Assembly (NCBI GenBank): GCA_002702065.1
Contig: NZXX01000001.1
Coordinates: forward strand, 806,001 to 870,000
From: Anaerolineaceae bacterium
GTDB lineage: Bacteria; Chloroflexota; Anaerolineae; Aggregatilineales; Phototrophicaceae
Direction of reading: 5' to 3'
Length of the DNA stretch: 64,000 nucleotides
Both the position numbers and the translations under genes were made by a program. Shown in pieces: positions 47,665 through 56,777 of this stretch (the stretch's first letter is position 1; each line of letters opens with the position of its first letter). The notes beneath the pieces are model-generated. The model made no database searches. It worked only from the letters and a program-made list of their open reading frames with translations, and had not been told where the DNA came from.

Positions 47665-49029
47665 ATGGAAGATATTGCTGAATATATCGACCGCCATTTT
47701 GAAGAATATGTCCAACGTTTGGCGTTTTTGTGCAGTTTTGAAACGCTGGCTGCGGAACGGCGCGGGTTTGAGGAAGGGGCAGAGCGGGTCGCGTCCATGT
47801 TCGAGGCGATTGGCGGCGACCCCCGCATAATCCCGTATGAAGGCACGCCGTATGTCGTGACGCACATGCCCGGCACCGGCGATCATACGCTGGCATTCTA
47901 CAACCACTTCGATACCTATCCAATAGGGCCGCTGTCCGCATGGGAAACGCCGCCGTTTGAACTGACCCGCCGCGACAACCGGCTGATTGGCCGGGGGGCG
48001 TGTGACAACAAAGGCAATATCGTCGCCCGCCTGAGCGCCGTCGAGGCCTACAAAGCCGTGCGGGGTGAGCTGCCCATGAACATCCTCTTTTTTCAGGATG
48101 CTGAGGAGGAAATCGGCAGCCCGACGCTGGGCAAATTTATCAACCACCATACGGACATCCTTCAGGCTGATGGCTGGATCTGGGAGGCAGGGGGCAAGGA
48201 TGCCAGCGACCGGCTTGAAATTTTCCTCGGTGCGCATGGCATTCTGTATGTGGACCTCGAAGTGACGACTGCCGCTGAGTCGATTCATGGTTCGTATGCT
48301 GGTTCGTTCCCGAATGCTATCTGGCGGCTGGTGTGGGCACTCAATACGATACAGGATGAGCAGGGCCGCGTGCGTATCCCCCACTTTTATGATGCCGTTC
48401 AACCGGTTACGGCTGACATGCGTGATTTACTCGCCAGCCTGCCAGTTGATCTGGAGCAACTGCGCAACAAGCTGCGGATTGCGGACTGGCCGGAGAACGT
48501 GCCCGAAAACCGGCTGAGTGTGCTGGAACAACAATACGTCGCGCCTTATGCCAGCATCATCGGTATGGGGGGCGGGCATCAGGCGGAAGGCGTCGGCATC
48601 ATTCTGCCGCACCGGGCCAATGCGCGCCTCGGGTTTTTCCTGGTGCCGGATCAGGACCCGGATGATCTGCTGACTCTGCTGCGTGATTATCTGATTGATC
48701 AGGGTTTTGGCGATGTGAAAATTACCGTCGAGGCGACCCTGCCGCCAGCGGGGACACCCCCAACTGCCGGGCTGGCACGCTGTCTGGCGGAAACGGCGGC
48801 TGGCATTTACGACCCGACCCCGGCGGTATTTCCATCCATGCGCGGCATCAGCCCGATGGGTTACATTACCAAACCATTTGGTGTGCCGGTCATGGGAACC
48901 GGGGTAGGGTACATCGACTCGCGCATTCACCAACCCAACGAAAATATCCGCATTGAAGACTTCGTGCAGAACATCAAACTGATGGCGGCGTTTATCGAGT
49001 CGGCTGCCGGCGTCGAGGACTGGGGCTAA
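47665..49029 (+). CDS. M20 family metallopeptidase/deacylase (canonical)
   Basis: A protein of 454 residues with all M20 motifs: HFDTY (metal His and catalytic Asp), GRGACDNKG (bridging Asp), AEEEIGS (general base Glu and metal Glu) and RIHQPNENI (final His). Enzymes of this group cleave dipeptides, N-acyl or N-carbamoyl amino acids. It contrasts with the degenerate M20 homologue at the other end of the divergent operon. AGGAGGAG lies before ATG 47665. It shares the regulatory gap with the importer operon, so the same regulator may control it. Confidence 0.9.
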   Translation: MEDIAEYIDRHFEEYVQRLAFLCSFETLAAERRGFEEGAERVASMFEAIGGDPRIIPYEGTPYVVTHMPGTGDHTLAFYNHFDTYPIGPLSAWETPPFELTRRDNRLIGRGACDNKGNIVARLSAVEAYKAVRGELPMNILFFQDAEEEIGSPTLGKFINHHTDILQADGWIWEAGGKDASDRLEIFLGAHGILYVDLEVTTAAESIHGSYAGSFPNAIWRLVWALNTIQDEQGRVRIPHFYDAVQPVTADMRDLLASLPVDLEQLRNKLRIADWPENVPENRLSVLEQQYVAPYASIIGMGGGHQAEGVGIILPHRANARLGFFLVPDQDPDDLLTLLRDYLIDQGFGDVKITVEATLPPAGTPPTAGLARCLAETAAGIYDPTPAVFPSMRGISPMGYITKPFGVPVMGTGVGYIDSRIHQPNENIRIEDFVQNIKLMAAFIESAAGVEDWG

Positions 49030-49072
49030 CCGTGCGGCATCCATTAAAAAGGCTGGATAGAGAGGTGACTCA

Positions 49073-49447
49073 ATGACACAACATGTTGAAGGGCTGTCAC
49101 ATCTGCTGTTGCAAGTAACGGACATGCAGGCTGCGGAGCATTTTTACTGTGATCTGCTGGGGATGACGGTCCGGTCACGCGAGACATTCGGTGGTGATCG
49201 CCCATTGATTGTCACGCATCAGGGCATGGGCATCACCCTGCTGCCATCGGTGCCGCCGTCAACCGCCCCGACAGAGAACCGGAATGTGGAGCATATCGCT
49301 TTCTGGGTGACCGACATCGACCAGCTGGCTGAAACACTTCGCGGTGAAGGCGTACAGATCGACGGGCCAAAGCCGTCGTCCTACGGGCAGTCGATGTATG
49401 CGCTCGACCCCGACGGCAACCGCATTGAGTGTATTGAACGCATCTGA
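49073..49447 (+). CDS. VOC (glyoxalase/bleomycin-resistance) family protein
   Basis: A protein of 124 residues with one complete vicinal-oxygen-chelate unit: LSHLLLQVTDMQAAEHFYCDLLGM, VEHIAFWVTDIDQL, and LDPDGNRIECIER. Metal ligands fit His10, a His in VEHIAF and the Glu in IECI. Substrates range from methylglyoxal adducts to aromatic diols and antibiotics. GAGAGG precedes ATG 49073, 43 bases after the M20 gene, so the two probably form one transcript and belong to the same pathway. Confidence 0.85.
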   Translation: MTQHVEGLSHLLLQVTDMQAAEHFYCDLLGMTVRSRETFGGDRPLIVTHQGMGITLLPSVPPSTAPTENRNVEHIAFWVTDIDQLAETLRGEGVQIDGPKPSSYGQSMYALDPDGNRIECIERI

Positions 49448-49465
49448 GCGGGGCGACAAAGCAAC

Positions 49466-49499
49466 ATCCAGAGCGTTATACCGCTTCAACGCTCTGGAT
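49466..49499. terminator. Perfect 12-bp inverted repeat between convergent genes
   Basis: ATCCAGAGCGTT and AACGCTCTGGAT pair exactly around a ten-base loop. It lies between the ends of the VOC gene and sucB, the position of a bidirectional terminator, though neither side has a strong T-tract. Confidence 0.6.
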
Positions 49500-49533
49500 A
49501 AGTTGTCGATGTGTGCTGAATCGGGAGAGATCG

Positions 49534-50796
49534 TCAGCCTTCGATCAGCAGAATTTCCGGGTCTTCGATCAGTTGTTTGACGCGCACCAGAAATTGCACC
49601 GCCTCGCGCCCATCAACAATGCGGTGATCGTAGCTGAGCGCCATATACATCATCGGGCGTACGACGACCTCGCCATTGACCGCTGCCGGGCGATCCTCGA
49701 TGCGGTGCAGGCCCAGAATAGCGACCTGCGGCGGGTTGAGGATCGGCGTGCTGAGCAGTGATCCAAAGATGCCGCCGTTGGTGATGGTGAAGGTGCCGCC
49801 GCGCAGGTCATCGAGCGACAGGGTGCCGTCGTCAGACTGCTTGGCGAAGCGCTTGATGCTCGATTCGATCTCTGCAAACGACATACGGTCGGCATGGCGC
49901 AGCACGGGCACGACCAGTCCCTCCTCCGCGCCGATGGCGACGCCGATGTCGTAATAGTGCTTCAGGATGATGTCGTCGCCGTCGATCTCGGCATTCAGCA
50001 GCGGCTGTTGTTTGAGCGCGCCGACTGCCGCCTTGACGAAGAACGAAGACAATCCCAGGCTGACACCGTGACGCTCACGGAAGGATTCCTTGCGACGTTT
50101 GCGCAGCTCCATGACCGCTGTCATATCGACGTCATTGAAGGTCGTCAGCATGGCTGCGGTCTGCTGGGCTTCCACCAGCCGCCGGGCAATGGTGCGCCGC
50201 CGTCGCGACATCTTGACTCGTTCTTCGCCCGCTTCGAGTTCTCTGGGTTGGCTGGCCGGGGCCGGTTTTGCAGGTTCCTGCCGGGCCGGGGACTGTTTGC
50301 CATCCGCAGATTTTTCGTGCTGGCTGATGTGGCGTTCCACATCTTCGCGGGTGACACGTCCCTGGGGGCCGCTGCCCTGCACCTGGGCAATGTCGATGTT
50401 GCGTTCCTGCGCCATGCGTTTAGCAACCGGCGTGATTTTGCCCTCGTCTGATTTTTCGGCAGCGGGGGCAGGCTTGGCTTCGCGGGCTGGTGCGGCCTGC
50501 TCGGCTGGCTGCTCGGCGGGTGCTGGTTTCTCTTTTTGTGGTGACGGTGCGGCTCCGGCTTCGCCTTCGATCACGCCCAGGACATCGCCAATCTGAACAT
50601 CCTCGCCCGCATCACGCTCGATTCGCTCCAGCACGCCGTCAGCTTCGGCGGATACTTCCACATCCACCTTGTCCGTTTCCAGGACAACGACTGCCTCGCC
50701 GGATTTTATAGCCGCGCCAACTTCCTTGAGCCAGCGGCCCACAGTGGCTTCGGTTCCCGCTTCGCCCAGGTCTGGTACGACAATTTCAACAGACAT
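49534..50796 (-). CDS. sucB: 2-oxoglutarate dehydrogenase E2 (dihydrolipoyl succinyltransferase)
   Basis: A protein of 420 residues: lipoyl domain (1-78) with lipoylated K43 (ETDKVDVEV), a long Ala/Pro/Glu/Lys linker, a peripheral-subunit-binding domain (about 119-155), a second linker, and the catalytic domain with DHRIVDG (H391, D395). It transfers succinyl from E1 to CoA in the TCA cycle. GGAGG lies six bases before ATG 50796, 21 bases after the E1 gene. The adjacent 928-residue E1 of the SucA type makes the succinyl rather than branched-chain assignment firm. The E3 gene is not in the window. Confidence 0.95.
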   Translation of the reverse strand: MSVEIVVPDLGEAGTEATVGRWLKEVGAAIKSGEAVVVLETDKVDVEVSAEADGVLERIERDAGEDVQIGDVLGVIEGEAGAAPSPQKEKPAPAEQPAEQAAPAREAKPAPAAEKSDEGKITPVAKRMAQERNIDIAQVQGSGPQGRVTREDVERHISQHEKSADGKQSPARQEPAKPAPASQPRELEAGEERVKMSRRRRTIARRLVEAQQTAAMLTTFNDVDMTAVMELRKRRKESFRERHGVSLGLSSFFVKAAVGALKQQPLLNAEIDGDDIILKHYYDIGVAIGAEEGLVVPVLRHADRMSFAEIESSIKRFAKQSDDGTLSLDDLRGGTFTITNGGIFGSLLSTPILNPPQVAILGLHRIEDRPAAVNGEVVVRPMMYMALSYDHRIVDGREAVQFLVRVKQLIEDPEILLIEG

Positions 50797-50817
50797 AGAA
50801 GGCCTCCAGATTTGCGA

Positions 50818-53604
50818 TTACTGTTCAAATTCCCAATTAAAGGCATATTCCACGATCATGGCGTGGTTGGTTTTGTGGGCGGTGGATGACCCCTCTGCCG
50901 GGCTGGGGCTGCGGCGGCGCCCGACGTAATCGACCGGCAGCTTGCCCTCGACCAGCCGGTTCAGCCGGAACCCGATGTAGTCCCATGCGCCCATATTTTT
51001 CGGTTCTTCCTGTGCCCACACAATTTGCTGGATGTTGGGGTAGCGCTCGACAACCGCTTGCAGGTCCGGTATGGGGAACGGATATAGCTGTTCCACCCGC
51101 ACCAGCGCGACCTGCTCGTATTGTTGGCGATATTCGCTGTTCACCAGGTCAAAATAGAACTTGCCGCTGCACAGCACCAACCGGGTGATTTTGTCCGGGT
51201 CGGCATCCGGGTCGTCGATGACGGGCTGCCATTTGCCGTCCATCAGGTCACGCGCTGGCGAATTACTGACCGGATTACGCAGCAGGCCCTTGGGTGTCAT
51301 GATGACCAGGGGCAGCGGGTCCGTTTGCAGCAGATGAGCCTGACGGCGCAGCAAGTGGAAATACTGCGCGGCAGTGGTCGGATTGGCGACACGCATGTTG
51401 GTATTGGCCGCAAGCTGCAAGAAACGTTCCAGCCGCCCGCTGGAATGATCCGGCCCGGCGCCCTCCCAGCCATGCGGCAGCAGCAGCACCAGCGATGGGG
51501 TCTGGCCCCATTTCTCACGCGCCGAGACCAGATATTCATCGACAATACCTTGTGCGCCGTTGATGAAGTCGCCATACTGCGCTTCCCAGATGACCAGCCG
51601 GTTCGGTGCCTGAATGCTGTAACCATACTCAAAGCCCAGCACCCCCAGTTCGGACAATGGACTGTTGTAAACCTCGAACGTGGCCTGTGCCTGTTCGAGT
51701 TGTTGCAGGGGTACGAACGTTTCGCCTGTTTCGGCATTGTGCAGCACGGCATGGCGGTGATTGAACGTGCCGCGTTCGGTATCCTGCCCGGTCAGGCGAA
51801 TGGCGATGCCATCTTCCAGAATGGTGGCGAAGGCCAGTTCTTCGGCACCGGCCCAATCGACGGCGGCTTCGTCCGGTTTGTCCAGCACGTCACGGCGGCC
51901 CCGAATCGAACGCTCCAGCCGGTTGGAATAAAACTTGAAGTTTTCAGGCAGGGTCGCCAGCGCACTGTTGATCGCTTGCAGCCGGTCTTCGGGCACGGCA
52001 GTTTTGATGCGTCGTGCTTCACCAGGTTCCGGCGGAGGAGGTTGTGGGTCGACCAGTTCCTCGGCGCGTTCCTCGAATGCTTCCGGCAGGGCATCATTAA
52101 TCTGCTTAAGATTCTCGGTGAACTGCTTCGATAAGGCGGCGACGGATTCCTCATCTGTCAAGCCGCGCTGGATGAGAATATCCGCCCACTGCTGCCGCAC
52201 CGTCGGGTGCTCGCGGACCGCCTGGTACAGCACCGGCTGCGTAAAAGCGGGTTCATCCAGTTCGTTATGGCCGTAGCGCCGGTAGCCAATCAGGTCGATG
52301 AGAATGTCCTTCTCAAACTCCTGCTGGTAGGCATAGGCCATGCGGGTGACTTCGATGCAGGCTTCCGGGTCGTCCGCATTGACATGAATAATCGGCACCT
52401 TAAAGCCCTTCGCCAGATCGCTGGCGTACAGCGTGCTGCGTCCGTCTTCCGGCAGGGTGGTGAAGCCGATGCGGTTGTTGGCGATGATATGAATCGTCCC
52501 GCCGGTCCAGTAACCGGGTATCTGCGACAGATTGAATGTCTCTGCGACGATGCCCTGACCGGGGAAGGCTGCGTCACCATGAATGAGAAGCTGCATGGTC
52601 AGGTTCGGGTCGAACTCCGCTGCGCCGGCATGGCTTACATTCGTTCCGGCAGCCCGGGCCATGCCCATCACCACCGGGTTGACCATTTCGAGATGGCTGG
52701 GGTTGGGGGGCATCGTGATAGTCAGTTCGTGGGCATTACCGCTTTTGATGGCGCGTTCGCTGCCCTCATGATACTTGACGTCGCCCACCGTCCAGCCGAT
52801 GGCGTTCTGCATTTCCTGAATCTTCAATGGATCGCGGAATTCGGCCAAAATTTGTTCGTAGGGTTTTTTCATGTTGTGCGCCATCAGGTTGAGCCTGCCC
52901 CGATGCGCCATACCGAACAGCACATTCGACATGCCGGACTGGCTGGCGGCGTCGATGACTTCGTCCAGCATCGGCACCATCATATCCAGCCCCTCGATGG
53001 AGAAGCGGTATTTGGTCGGGAAGGCGTCCTGCAAAAAATGCTCAAACGCCTCGACCTGAGTCAACCGTTCCAGCAGCGCTCTGGCGAAATCGTCGTTATT
53101 TTCGACCCGGAAACGGCGTGATTCGGCGGCTTCGCGCAGCCACTCCCGTTCCTCGGGGATACGGATATGGTCGTTGTCAAAACCGATGTGGTTGGAATAA
53201 ACCTCACGCAGCATCTGGATCGCTTCATAGGCGCTGCTGGCGGTTGCGGCGATTGGACCGCCGACCAGACTGGCAGGCAGCCCGCGCAGGTCATCGTCGG
53301 TGATGCCGTGCGACTGTGGATCAAGCGCCGGATCACCTGTCGGGCGGGTGCCTAAGGGGTCTAGCTTGGCCGCCAGATGCCCATAGCCGCGAATCGACTG
53401 CGCCAGATTGACCGCGCCGACGATCTTGTCAAAGCTGGCTGTTCCGACTGCGGCAGCGGGTGCCATGCCGTCGACGGGGGGTGACCAGTGTTTGAAAAAG
53501 CTGCGTGTTGCTTCATCAACGGATTGTGGGTCGCTGCGGTAGCGCTCGTAAAGTTCCAGCACATAACCGCTGTTTGGACCGTGAAACTCACGTTCAAAGT
53601 TCAT
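50818..53604 (-). CDS. sucA: 2-oxoglutarate dehydrogenase E1
   Basis: A protein of 928 residues, the usual SucA/OdhA size. It decarboxylates 2-oxoglutarate with thiamine diphosphate and succinylates the lipoyl group of E2. The N-terminus NSGYVLELYERYRSDPQSVD is the typical E2-binding segment; cofactor regions GMAHRGRLN (near 236) and HGDAAFPGQG (near 341) are intact, and the C-terminal WAQEEPKNMGAW matches the family. It lacks the succinyltransferase domain fused to actinobacterial OdhA. The ribosome site is weak (AGG). It is followed at once by sucB on the same strand. Confidence 0.97.
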   Translation of the reverse strand: MNFEREFHGPNSGYVLELYERYRSDPQSVDEATRSFFKHWSPPVDGMAPAAAVGTASFDKIVGAVNLAQSIRGYGHLAAKLDPLGTRPTGDPALDPQSHGITDDDLRGLPASLVGGPIAATASSAYEAIQMLREVYSNHIGFDNDHIRIPEEREWLREAAESRRFRVENNDDFARALLERLTQVEAFEHFLQDAFPTKYRFSIEGLDMMVPMLDEVIDAASQSGMSNVLFGMAHRGRLNLMAHNMKKPYEQILAEFRDPLKIQEMQNAIGWTVGDVKYHEGSERAIKSGNAHELTITMPPNPSHLEMVNPVVMGMARAAGTNVSHAGAAEFDPNLTMQLLIHGDAAFPGQGIVAETFNLSQIPGYWTGGTIHIIANNRIGFTTLPEDGRSTLYASDLAKGFKVPIIHVNADDPEACIEVTRMAYAYQQEFEKDILIDLIGYRRYGHNELDEPAFTQPVLYQAVREHPTVRQQWADILIQRGLTDEESVAALSKQFTENLKQINDALPEAFEERAEELVDPQPPPPEPGEARRIKTAVPEDRLQAINSALATLPENFKFYSNRLERSIRGRRDVLDKPDEAAVDWAGAEELAFATILEDGIAIRLTGQDTERGTFNHRHAVLHNAETGETFVPLQQLEQAQATFEVYNSPLSELGVLGFEYGYSIQAPNRLVIWEAQYGDFINGAQGIVDEYLVSAREKWGQTPSLVLLLPHGWEGAGPDHSSGRLERFLQLAANTNMRVANPTTAAQYFHLLRRQAHLLQTDPLPLVIMTPKGLLRNPVSNSPARDLMDGKWQPVIDDPDADPDKITRLVLCSGKFYFDLVNSEYRQQYEQVALVRVEQLYPFPIPDLQAVVERYPNIQQIVWAQEEPKNMGAWDYIGFRLNRLVEGKLPVDYVGRRRSPSPAEGSSTAHKTNHAMIVEYAFNWEFEQ

Positions 53605-53939
53605 TTAAAAACCTGTCATTACCAACGACAAAACTGATCAATGGAGGCTGACCGATGAAAATGCAATGAGATTGCCCACCTTAATACTACCAAATTGTAG
53701 CCATTGCTGCTTGGGTCAGGCGGTGGATGTCGGCCCGAAATTCGCCTGATCCGGCCTGTCATCATTGGCGGACCTGCGCATAGCAGCTTCTTGTTCCGGC
53801 TTCAGCCTGATGGTTCGACCCATGTCTGAGAAAATTCTCATTTTTCCTGCACAAAAACTGCATATTTACTCGACGAGTTCTGCATAGTTTTTGCCGATAA
53901 TGCGGCATGGTTTGAACAAGCATTGTGGAGGCGGAATCT
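53605..53939. other. Intergenic region between sucA and the efflux operon
   Basis: These 335 bases separate divergent sucA and the efflux operon. No supported gene or RNA is visible. A perfect 14-base palindrome (53827-53840) and a GATAAT hexamer (53896-53901, no good -35) lie on the efflux side. On the sucA side TACAAT is readable at 53699-53694 on the minus strand, also without a -35. Confidence 0.5.
53827..53840. promoter_or_regulatory. Palindrome upstream of the efflux operon
   Basis: TGAGAAAATTCTCA is a perfect 14-base inverted repeat followed by five T. It could be an operator for the efflux operon or a small hairpin; its position about 55 bases before the -10-like GATAAT suits an activator or repressor site. 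Confidence 0.4.
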
Positions 53940-55160
53940 ATGCCCGTGAAATATGTGCTGTTGCTGCTGGCACTGGTCACTGTGGCGACACCGGCAGCGG
54001 TGGGGCTTGTGAACAGCAGTCAGGCTACCGAGGTGCCGGCGACATCCAGCCTGCCGACCGCGCCGAATCGACAGACGTTTGCGGCTATGCAGGATGGCGA
54101 TACCCCGCCGGGTGACTTCGCACAGACGATTGTTATCCCCAACGAGAATACCCCATCAAGCGTGACGATCTCGGCGCTGGGCACCATCGAAGCCAATGAG
54201 GTGGCCGGGGTCAGTTTTCTGACAGCAGGCGATGTGGCCGAAATTGCGGTCGAAACCGGGCAGACAGTCAGCGAAGGTGATCTGCTGGCATGGCTGCACG
54301 GCACCGACGCGCAGATCGCCTACGATCAGGCACAGCTCAGCCTGGAACGTGCCCGCATCAATCTCGATGAAATTTATGAGCCGCCCACCGACAGCGAACT
54401 TCGCGTTGCGGACGCCAATATCGCCAGCGCACAGGCGGCTTACAGCGCGGCAGCGGATAACTCCTCGGCTGTCGATTCGGCTGAAGTGCGGTATCAGCAG
54501 GCGTTGAACACCTACGAAACCGCAGCGGCGGTACGGGCCAATATGAACGGCACCGAAGAAGAGATCGCGCTGCAAGATGCGGCGGTGGGGGCGGCCTCGT
54601 TCAACCTGGAGATTGCCCGTCTGCAACTGGAAGAAGCCCAGAACCCGGACACCTCCGGTTTGTGGTCGGCAGGGGTGCGTATCCGGCAGGCACAGCTTCA
54701 GAAGGAAGCACTGCTGGCCGAGCCAACCGAGGCCGAAGTGACCAGCGCCGAGATCGCCGTGCAGCGGGCCGAAGCGCAGGTTGCCAGTGCCGAGACCGCG
54801 CTCCGCCGTACACGCGTCTACGCGCCAATTTCGGGTGTGGTCACAGCGGTGAATGTCGAACCGGGCGACAGTGTGAGCGCCGGGATAATTGTGATCGAGA
54901 TTTCGGATGTGTCGCAGTTCTGGTTGTCGGCGCTGGTACATGAGGTGGATGTGGATGACCTGAGTGCCGGGATGCCCGCGACGATCACGCTGGATGCGCT
55001 GCCCGATCTGAGCATCGACGCCACTGTGGAGCAGATTTCATGGCTGAGTACGGTCGAGGACAACATCGTGAATTACGATACGCGCTTTTTGTTGAGAACG
55101 ACGGACCCGCGTATTCGTGTTGGTATGACCGCGCAGGCGGTTGTCGAAGTGGAAGGGTAG
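53940..55160 (+). CDS. Efflux adaptor (HlyD/MacA-like) 1
   Basis: A protein of 406 residues with an N-terminal hydrophobic anchor (about 4-24). A split biotinyl-lipoyl domain (TISALGTIEANEVAGVSFLTAGDVAEIAVETGQTVSEGDLLAWL and RVYAPISGVVTAVNVEPGDSVSAG) flanks a long helical hairpin (about 105-285, Ala/Glu/Gln-rich), then a beta-barrel domain (FWLSALVHEVDVDDLSAG). It would link the MacB-type transporter to substrates outside the membrane. GGAGG lies eight bases before ATG 53940. First gene of the efflux operon; a second adaptor follows after nine bases. Confidence 0.88.
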   Translation: MPVKYVLLLLALVTVATPAAVGLVNSSQATEVPATSSLPTAPNRQTFAAMQDGDTPPGDFAQTIVIPNENTPSSVTISALGTIEANEVAGVSFLTAGDVAEIAVETGQTVSEGDLLAWLHGTDAQIAYDQAQLSLERARINLDEIYEPPTDSELRVADANIASAQAAYSAAADNSSAVDSAEVRYQQALNTYETAAAVRANMNGTEEEIALQDAAVGAASFNLEIARLQLEEAQNPDTSGLWSAGVRIRQAQLQKEALLAEPTEAEVTSAEIAVQRAEAQVASAETALRRTRVYAPISGVVTAVNVEPGDSVSAGIIVIEISDVSQFWLSALVHEVDVDDLSAGMPATITLDALPDLSIDATVEQISWLSTVEDNIVNYDTRFLLRTTDPRIRVGMTAQAVVEVEG

Positions 55161-55169
55161 GTCGCCATC

Positions 55170-56765
55170 ATGCTGAATGAACAATTACTCCCGATTATTA
55201 TGGTTGGCGTGGTAATCGTGATCGCTGCCAGTGTGGTGATCTGGCGCTTGTCCGCCCGCATCACGCAATCTGGTGTCAGAACCCTGCTGCGCATCGGCGC
55301 TATCGTTGGGACCGTTGCATTAGTCGGCTTTGGCGGCATGTCCGTTGCGGGTACGCAAATGGCAGCCCAGGCGCAGGCGGAAACGCTGGTGCCTGCCGAG
55401 CTGATGACCGTCAGTACCGGCGATCTGGCGGTGACGTTAAGTGCGGCTGGGTCGCTGCTGCCGGCGGATGAAAAAGTGCTGGCGTTCGAGACATCGGCCC
55501 CGGTGCTGGACGTGCTGGTAAGCACCGGCGATTTTGTGTCGGCAGGTGACGTGCTGGCGCGGCTGGATACGACTGACCTCGAAGCGCAAATTCGCACCGC
55601 CGAAATCGCCCTGGCAGAAGCACAGGCAGCCTATGACGAACTGGTGGCCGAACCCACTGAGATTGAGATCGCGCAGGCGGAAGCATCGGTCGAGGCCGCG
55701 CAGGCATCGCTCAGTTCAGCGTCATTGATGGGGCCGAGTGCTGCCGATATTGAAATCGCCCGGCTGGAAACCGAACTGGCGAAAAACCAGCTGTGGCAGT
55801 CGCAGATCAACCGCGATGTGCGACTGGCCCCGAACCCGGAATTTCGCGGCGATAACGCCTATGCTCAGGAATTGTCGACCAACGCCGGGGTCGAGCAGCA
55901 GGAACTCAGTGTTCAGCAGGCACAATCCGAATTTGAAGACACGCTGACCGAAGGACCGGATGGCAGTTCGCTGGCGTCGGCCAATGCCCAGCTCGAAAGC
56001 GCCGAAGCATCTTTGGAAACCTTGCTCAACGGGCCGTCCGAAGCGGATTTGCGCCGTGCCACCATTGATCTGGAAACAGCGCAGATGGACCTGGATAACG
56101 CCCGGCGCCAACTGGAATCGGCGGTGCTGATCGCGCCGTTTGACGGGCTGGTTGCGGCAGAAAATGTGACCGCTGGGTCGCTGCCACCGACCGACGAAGA
56201 TGCCTTCACCCTGATTGACCTGAGCCAGTACACCGTCAGCCTGAGCATTGACGAAACCGACATCGTTGAACTGGCGCTGGGCCAGCAGGTCGAACTGGAT
56301 GTTCAGGCATTCGACGACACGGTTGTTACCGGGCAGATCACCCGCATTGATCTGTCGCCGACGGTGAGTGGTGAACTGGTGACCTACACCACCGAAGTCA
56401 CGCTTGATCCGGCTGAGGTTGCGCTGCGTCCGGGCATGAGCGCCGTTGCCAGCGTGGTTCTGGAACAGGTGGACGATGTCATCACGGTGCCGAACCGCTT
56501 CATCCAGACCGATGCAGCCACCCAGCGCACAGTCGTCACCGTACAGACTGCGCCGGGGACGTATCAGACCGTGCCGGTTACGCTGGGTCTGCGCACGCTG
56601 GAACAAAGCCAGATTATTGACGGTCTGAGCGTTGGTCAGACCATTGTCATTCTGGATGATGGTGAAGCCGACGCCGACACGCCCGGCGGGCTGGGTATCC
56701 CCGGTATTCCGGGAACTGGTGGTGGCCCCGGCGGCGGTGGTGGCCGGCCTGCGGGTGGGTTTTAG
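55170..56765 (+). CDS. Efflux adaptor (HlyD/MacA-like) 2 with Gly-rich tail
   Basis: A protein of 531 residues. Two hydrophobic segments (about 8-27 and 40-60) precede the lipoyl half-motif (KVLAFETSAPVLDVLVSTGDFVSAGDVLARLD), a very long helical hairpin (about 135-315), the second lipoyl half (VLIAPFDGLVAAENVTAGSLPP), a beta-barrel and a membrane-proximal domain. The C-terminus is a Gly/Pro-rich tail (GIPGIPGTGGGPGGGGG). The double N-terminal anchor and tail are unusual for MacA. AGGGTAGG precedes ATG 55170. Two non-identical adaptors in one operon suggest a mixed adaptor ring. Confidence 0.85.
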   Translation: MLNEQLLPIIMVGVVIVIAASVVIWRLSARITQSGVRTLLRIGAIVGTVALVGFGGMSVAGTQMAAQAQAETLVPAELMTVSTGDLAVTLSAAGSLLPADEKVLAFETSAPVLDVLVSTGDFVSAGDVLARLDTTDLEAQIRTAEIALAEAQAAYDELVAEPTEIEIAQAEASVEAAQASLSSASLMGPSAADIEIARLETELAKNQLWQSQINRDVRLAPNPEFRGDNAYAQELSTNAGVEQQELSVQQAQSEFEDTLTEGPDGSSLASANAQLESAEASLETLLNGPSEADLRRATIDLETAQMDLDNARRQLESAVLIAPFDGLVAAENVTAGSLPPTDEDAFTLIDLSQYTVSLSIDETDIVELALGQQVELDVQAFDDTVVTGQITRIDLSPTVSGELVTYTTEVTLDPAEVALRPGMSAVASVVLEQVDDVITVPNRFIQTDAATQRTVVTVQTAPGTYQTVPVTLGLRTLEQSQIIDGLSVGQTIVILDDGEADADTPGGLGIPGIPGTGGGPGGGGGRPAGGF

Positions 56766-56777
56766 GGAGTATTCGAT

